Positions 5,579 to 6,839 of a stretch of 6,839 nt of DNA are shown piece after piece. The notes below the pieces were generated by a model, which did no database searches, had not been told where the DNA came from, and was given only the letters and a program-made list of their open reading frames with translations. Source of the DNA: an uncultured Lachnospiraceae bacterium (GTDB lineage: Bacteria; Bacillota; Clostridia; Lachnospirales; Lachnospiraceae); assembly GCA_949935685.1 (NCBI GenBank), contig CATLGN010000086.1, positions 1 through 6,839 on the forward strand, written 5' to 3'. The first letter of the stretch is position 1. The number at the start of each line of letters is the position of its first letter. The position numbers were made by a program, and so were the translations under genes.

Positions 5579-5764
5579 ATGGATCTGGATAAAGTAGTCT
5601 GTAGTTGTATGAGCGTTACATCAGGTATGATAAAAGAAGCGGTCGACGCCGGCGCGCGAACACTGGAAGAAGTACAGGAGGCCACCGGTGCGGGCACCGT
5701 ATGCGGGGCATGTCTGGACGAAGTAAAAGTACTCGTAGACCATTTTACATCGGAAGCGCACTGA
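5579..5764 (+). CDS. stand-alone BFD-like [2Fe-2S] protein
   Basis: A 61-residue protein consisting almost entirely of a BFD-like (bacterioferritin-associated ferredoxin) [2Fe-2S] domain. Cys8 and Cys10 (VCSCMSVT) and Cys42 and Cys45 (GTVCGACLDEV) give the family pattern CxC-x31-CxxC, and TGAGTVCGAC is typical of the second half. Such domains bind one [2Fe-2S] cluster with a helix-turn-helix-like fold and act in electron transfer or iron handling; in larger proteins (NirB, NasB, copper chaperone CopZ) they are fused to partners. Here there is no fused partner and no bacterioferritin gene in view. The ATG has AAAGGTG 7 bases upstream. It starts 62 bases after the HTH gene; a TATACT at 5546-5551 without a clear -35 may provide its own promoter, or it may be co-transcribed. 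The hairpin at 5784-5815 follows the stop. Cluster binding is confident; the cellular partner is unknown. Confidence 0.92.
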   Translation: MDLDKVVCSCMSVTSGMIKEAVDAGARTLEEVQEATGAGTVCGACLDEVKVLVDHFTSEAH

Positions 5765-5783
5765 CCGGGCGCTTTGCCAGAAA

Positions 5784-5815
5784 ACAAAGGAACCGGCACT
5801 TGCCGGTTCCTTTGT
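5784..5815. terminator. shared hairpin terminator between the [2Fe-2S] gene and deoB
   Basis: ACAAAGGAACCGGCA (5784-5798) is the exact reverse complement of TGCCGGTTCCTTTGT (5801-5815), a 15-bp perfect stem with a very small loop. On the minus strand it is followed by a T-rich tail (TTTGTTTTC), good for ending deoB; on the plus strand the T tract is poorer. Its last base is the last base of the deoB stop codon. Confidence 0.85.
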
Positions 5816-6839
5816 CATATCAGTTGATCCAGTATGGAATCTCCAATCGTTCCTTCCGGCATAGCCAGGCCGAAATTCTCGGCTATCGTAGCGCCGATCA
5901 CGGCAAACGTATCCCGGTCCTCCAGTCTGCCACAGCCTTTCATTGCCGGAGACCAGGCCAGAAAAGGAACCATTTCCCGCGTATGATCGGTGCCCGTATG
6001 CGTCGGATCGTTGCCGTGATCTGCCGTAATCAGCAGTAAATCGTCGTCTCCGATCAACGGAAGCAGTTCACCCAGTTTTTTGTCAAACCGTTCCAGTTCC
6101 CCCGCGTATCCCTGCACGTCCCGTCGGTGTCCCCACAATGCGTCAAAATCCACAAGATTGACATAACACACTCCCCGGAAATCCCGCTTCGCAATCTCAA
6201 TCGTCTGCTCCATGCCATGAACGGAGCTTCGGGATTTATTGGACTCCGTCAATCCCTCTCCGTCAAAAATATCATAAATCTTACCGACAGAAATCACATC
6301 CAGCCCCGCATCCTGCAATGCGTTCAGCGCCGTCCGGCCATAGGGCTTCAGCGCATAATCATGCCGGTTGCTCGTACGCTTAAATTCGCCCTTTTTCTTT
6401 CCCACATAAGGCCGCGCGATCACACGTCCTACCTTCCATTCATCTTTCATCGTAATCTCTCTGGCAATCTCGCAGCAGCGATAGAGTTCATCCAGTCCGA
6501 ATGTCTCTTCATTGCCACAGATCTGCAGCACGGAATCCGCAGAAGTATAAACGATCATATGGCCGGTCGCAATCTCCTCCTCCGCCAGTTCTTCCAGTAT
6601 TTCCGTCCCGCTCGCGCTCTTATTGCCGATAATGGTCCGGCCGGTTCTTGCGGAAAGCTCATCCAAAAGCTCCTGCGGAAACCCTGTTTCCGTAAAGGTT
6701 TGAAACGGCTTCGTAATATGAAGCCCCATCATTTCCCAGTGCCCCGTCATCGTATCCTTACCCGTACTGGCCTCCCGAAGCTTCATAAAATATCCCATCG
6801 GCGCAGCAGCGGGTGCAACCTGTTTCAACGGATGCAGAT
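5815..6839 (-). CDS. deoB: phosphopentomutase DeoB, N-terminus outside window
   Basis: Phosphopentomutase interconverts (deoxy)ribose 1-phosphate and 5-phosphate, linking nucleoside breakdown to central metabolism; it is a cytoplasmic, two-metal (Mn) alkaline-phosphatase-superfamily enzyme. 340 residues are visible and the frame is open to the window edge, so about 50 of the usual ~390 residues are missing, including the first metal-binding Asp. The active-site phospho-threonine motif [13 protein letters not shown] is present near the start, followed by a cap domain with [18 protein letters not shown] and [10 protein letters not shown]. The metal ligands expected from characterised DeoB are all present: Asp and His of [10 protein letters not shown], and Asp, His and the last His in [18 protein letters not shown]. 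The C-terminus ([13 protein letters not shown]) is typical. No internal start need be invoked. The stop codon lies within the terminator at 5784-5815. Neighbouring pur/deo genes, if any, lie beyond the right edge. Confidence 0.97.
   Translation of the reverse strand, partial: LHPLKQVAPAAAPMGYFMKLREASTGKDTMTGHWEMMGLHITKPFQTFTETGFPQELLDELSARTGRTIIGNKSASGTEILEELAEEEIATGHMIVYTSADSVLQICGNEETFGLDELYRCCEIAREITMKDEWKVGRVIARPYVGKKKGEFKRTSNRHDYALKPYGRTALNALQDAGLDVISVGKIYDIFDGEGLTESNKSRSSVHGMEQTIEIAKRDFRGVCYVNLVDFDALWGHRRDVQGYAGELERFDKKLGELLPLIGDDDLLLITADHGNDPTHTGTDHTREMVPFLAWSPAMKGCGRLEDRDTFAVIGATIAENFGLAMPEGTIGDSILDQLI

Overview
The window looks like a chromosomal segment from a gut-type Clostridium relative, most likely a Lachnospiraceae-like Firmicute. 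The grounds are moderate GC content, GGAGG-type ribosome binding sites, a clostripain-family (C11) lipoprotein, proline/alanine-rich secreted proteins, a LytTR response regulator and a DeoB of the Firmicute type. No rRNA, tRNA, CRISPR array, insertion sequence or phage structural gene was seen. Species cannot be named from the sequence alone.

Layout, left to right. Positions 1-522 (minus) hold the N-terminal 174 residues of a LytTR-family response regulator, cut by the window edge. Positions 673-1419 (minus) encode a small lipoprotein built from two tandem copies of a ~90-residue acidic helical unit. Positions 1500-3557 (minus) encode a 685-residue C11 (clostripain-like) peptidase lipoprotein. 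A strong two-way terminator at 3750-3792 separates it from a secreted LysM protein at 3854-4660 (minus). A ~380-base region without a confident gene follows; it contains divergent promoters and a 16-bp perfect palindrome. Positions 5094-5516 (plus) encode an XRE/Cro-type HTH regulator, and 5579-5764 (plus) a 61-residue stand-alone BFD-like [2Fe-2S] protein. A terminator hairpin at 5784-5815 closes both that gene and the convergent deoB (phosphopentomutase, 5815-6839, minus, 5' end outside the window).

How it may work together. Four consecutive minus-strand genes are three exported cell-surface or envelope proteins (LysM protein, C11 peptidase, duplicated lipoprotein) followed by a LytTR regulator. 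The upstream regions of the LysM and C11 genes are visibly related. Each has a -10 box without a good -35, and upstream of it a pair of similar boxes (GTCGATT / GGCGTTT) spaced exactly 21 bp apart. That is the layout expected for a LytTR-type activator, so the linked response regulator is a natural candidate for their control. The two promoters' similarity is seen directly; the regulator assignment is inference. The HTH gene, the [2Fe-2S] protein and deoB appear to be separate units.
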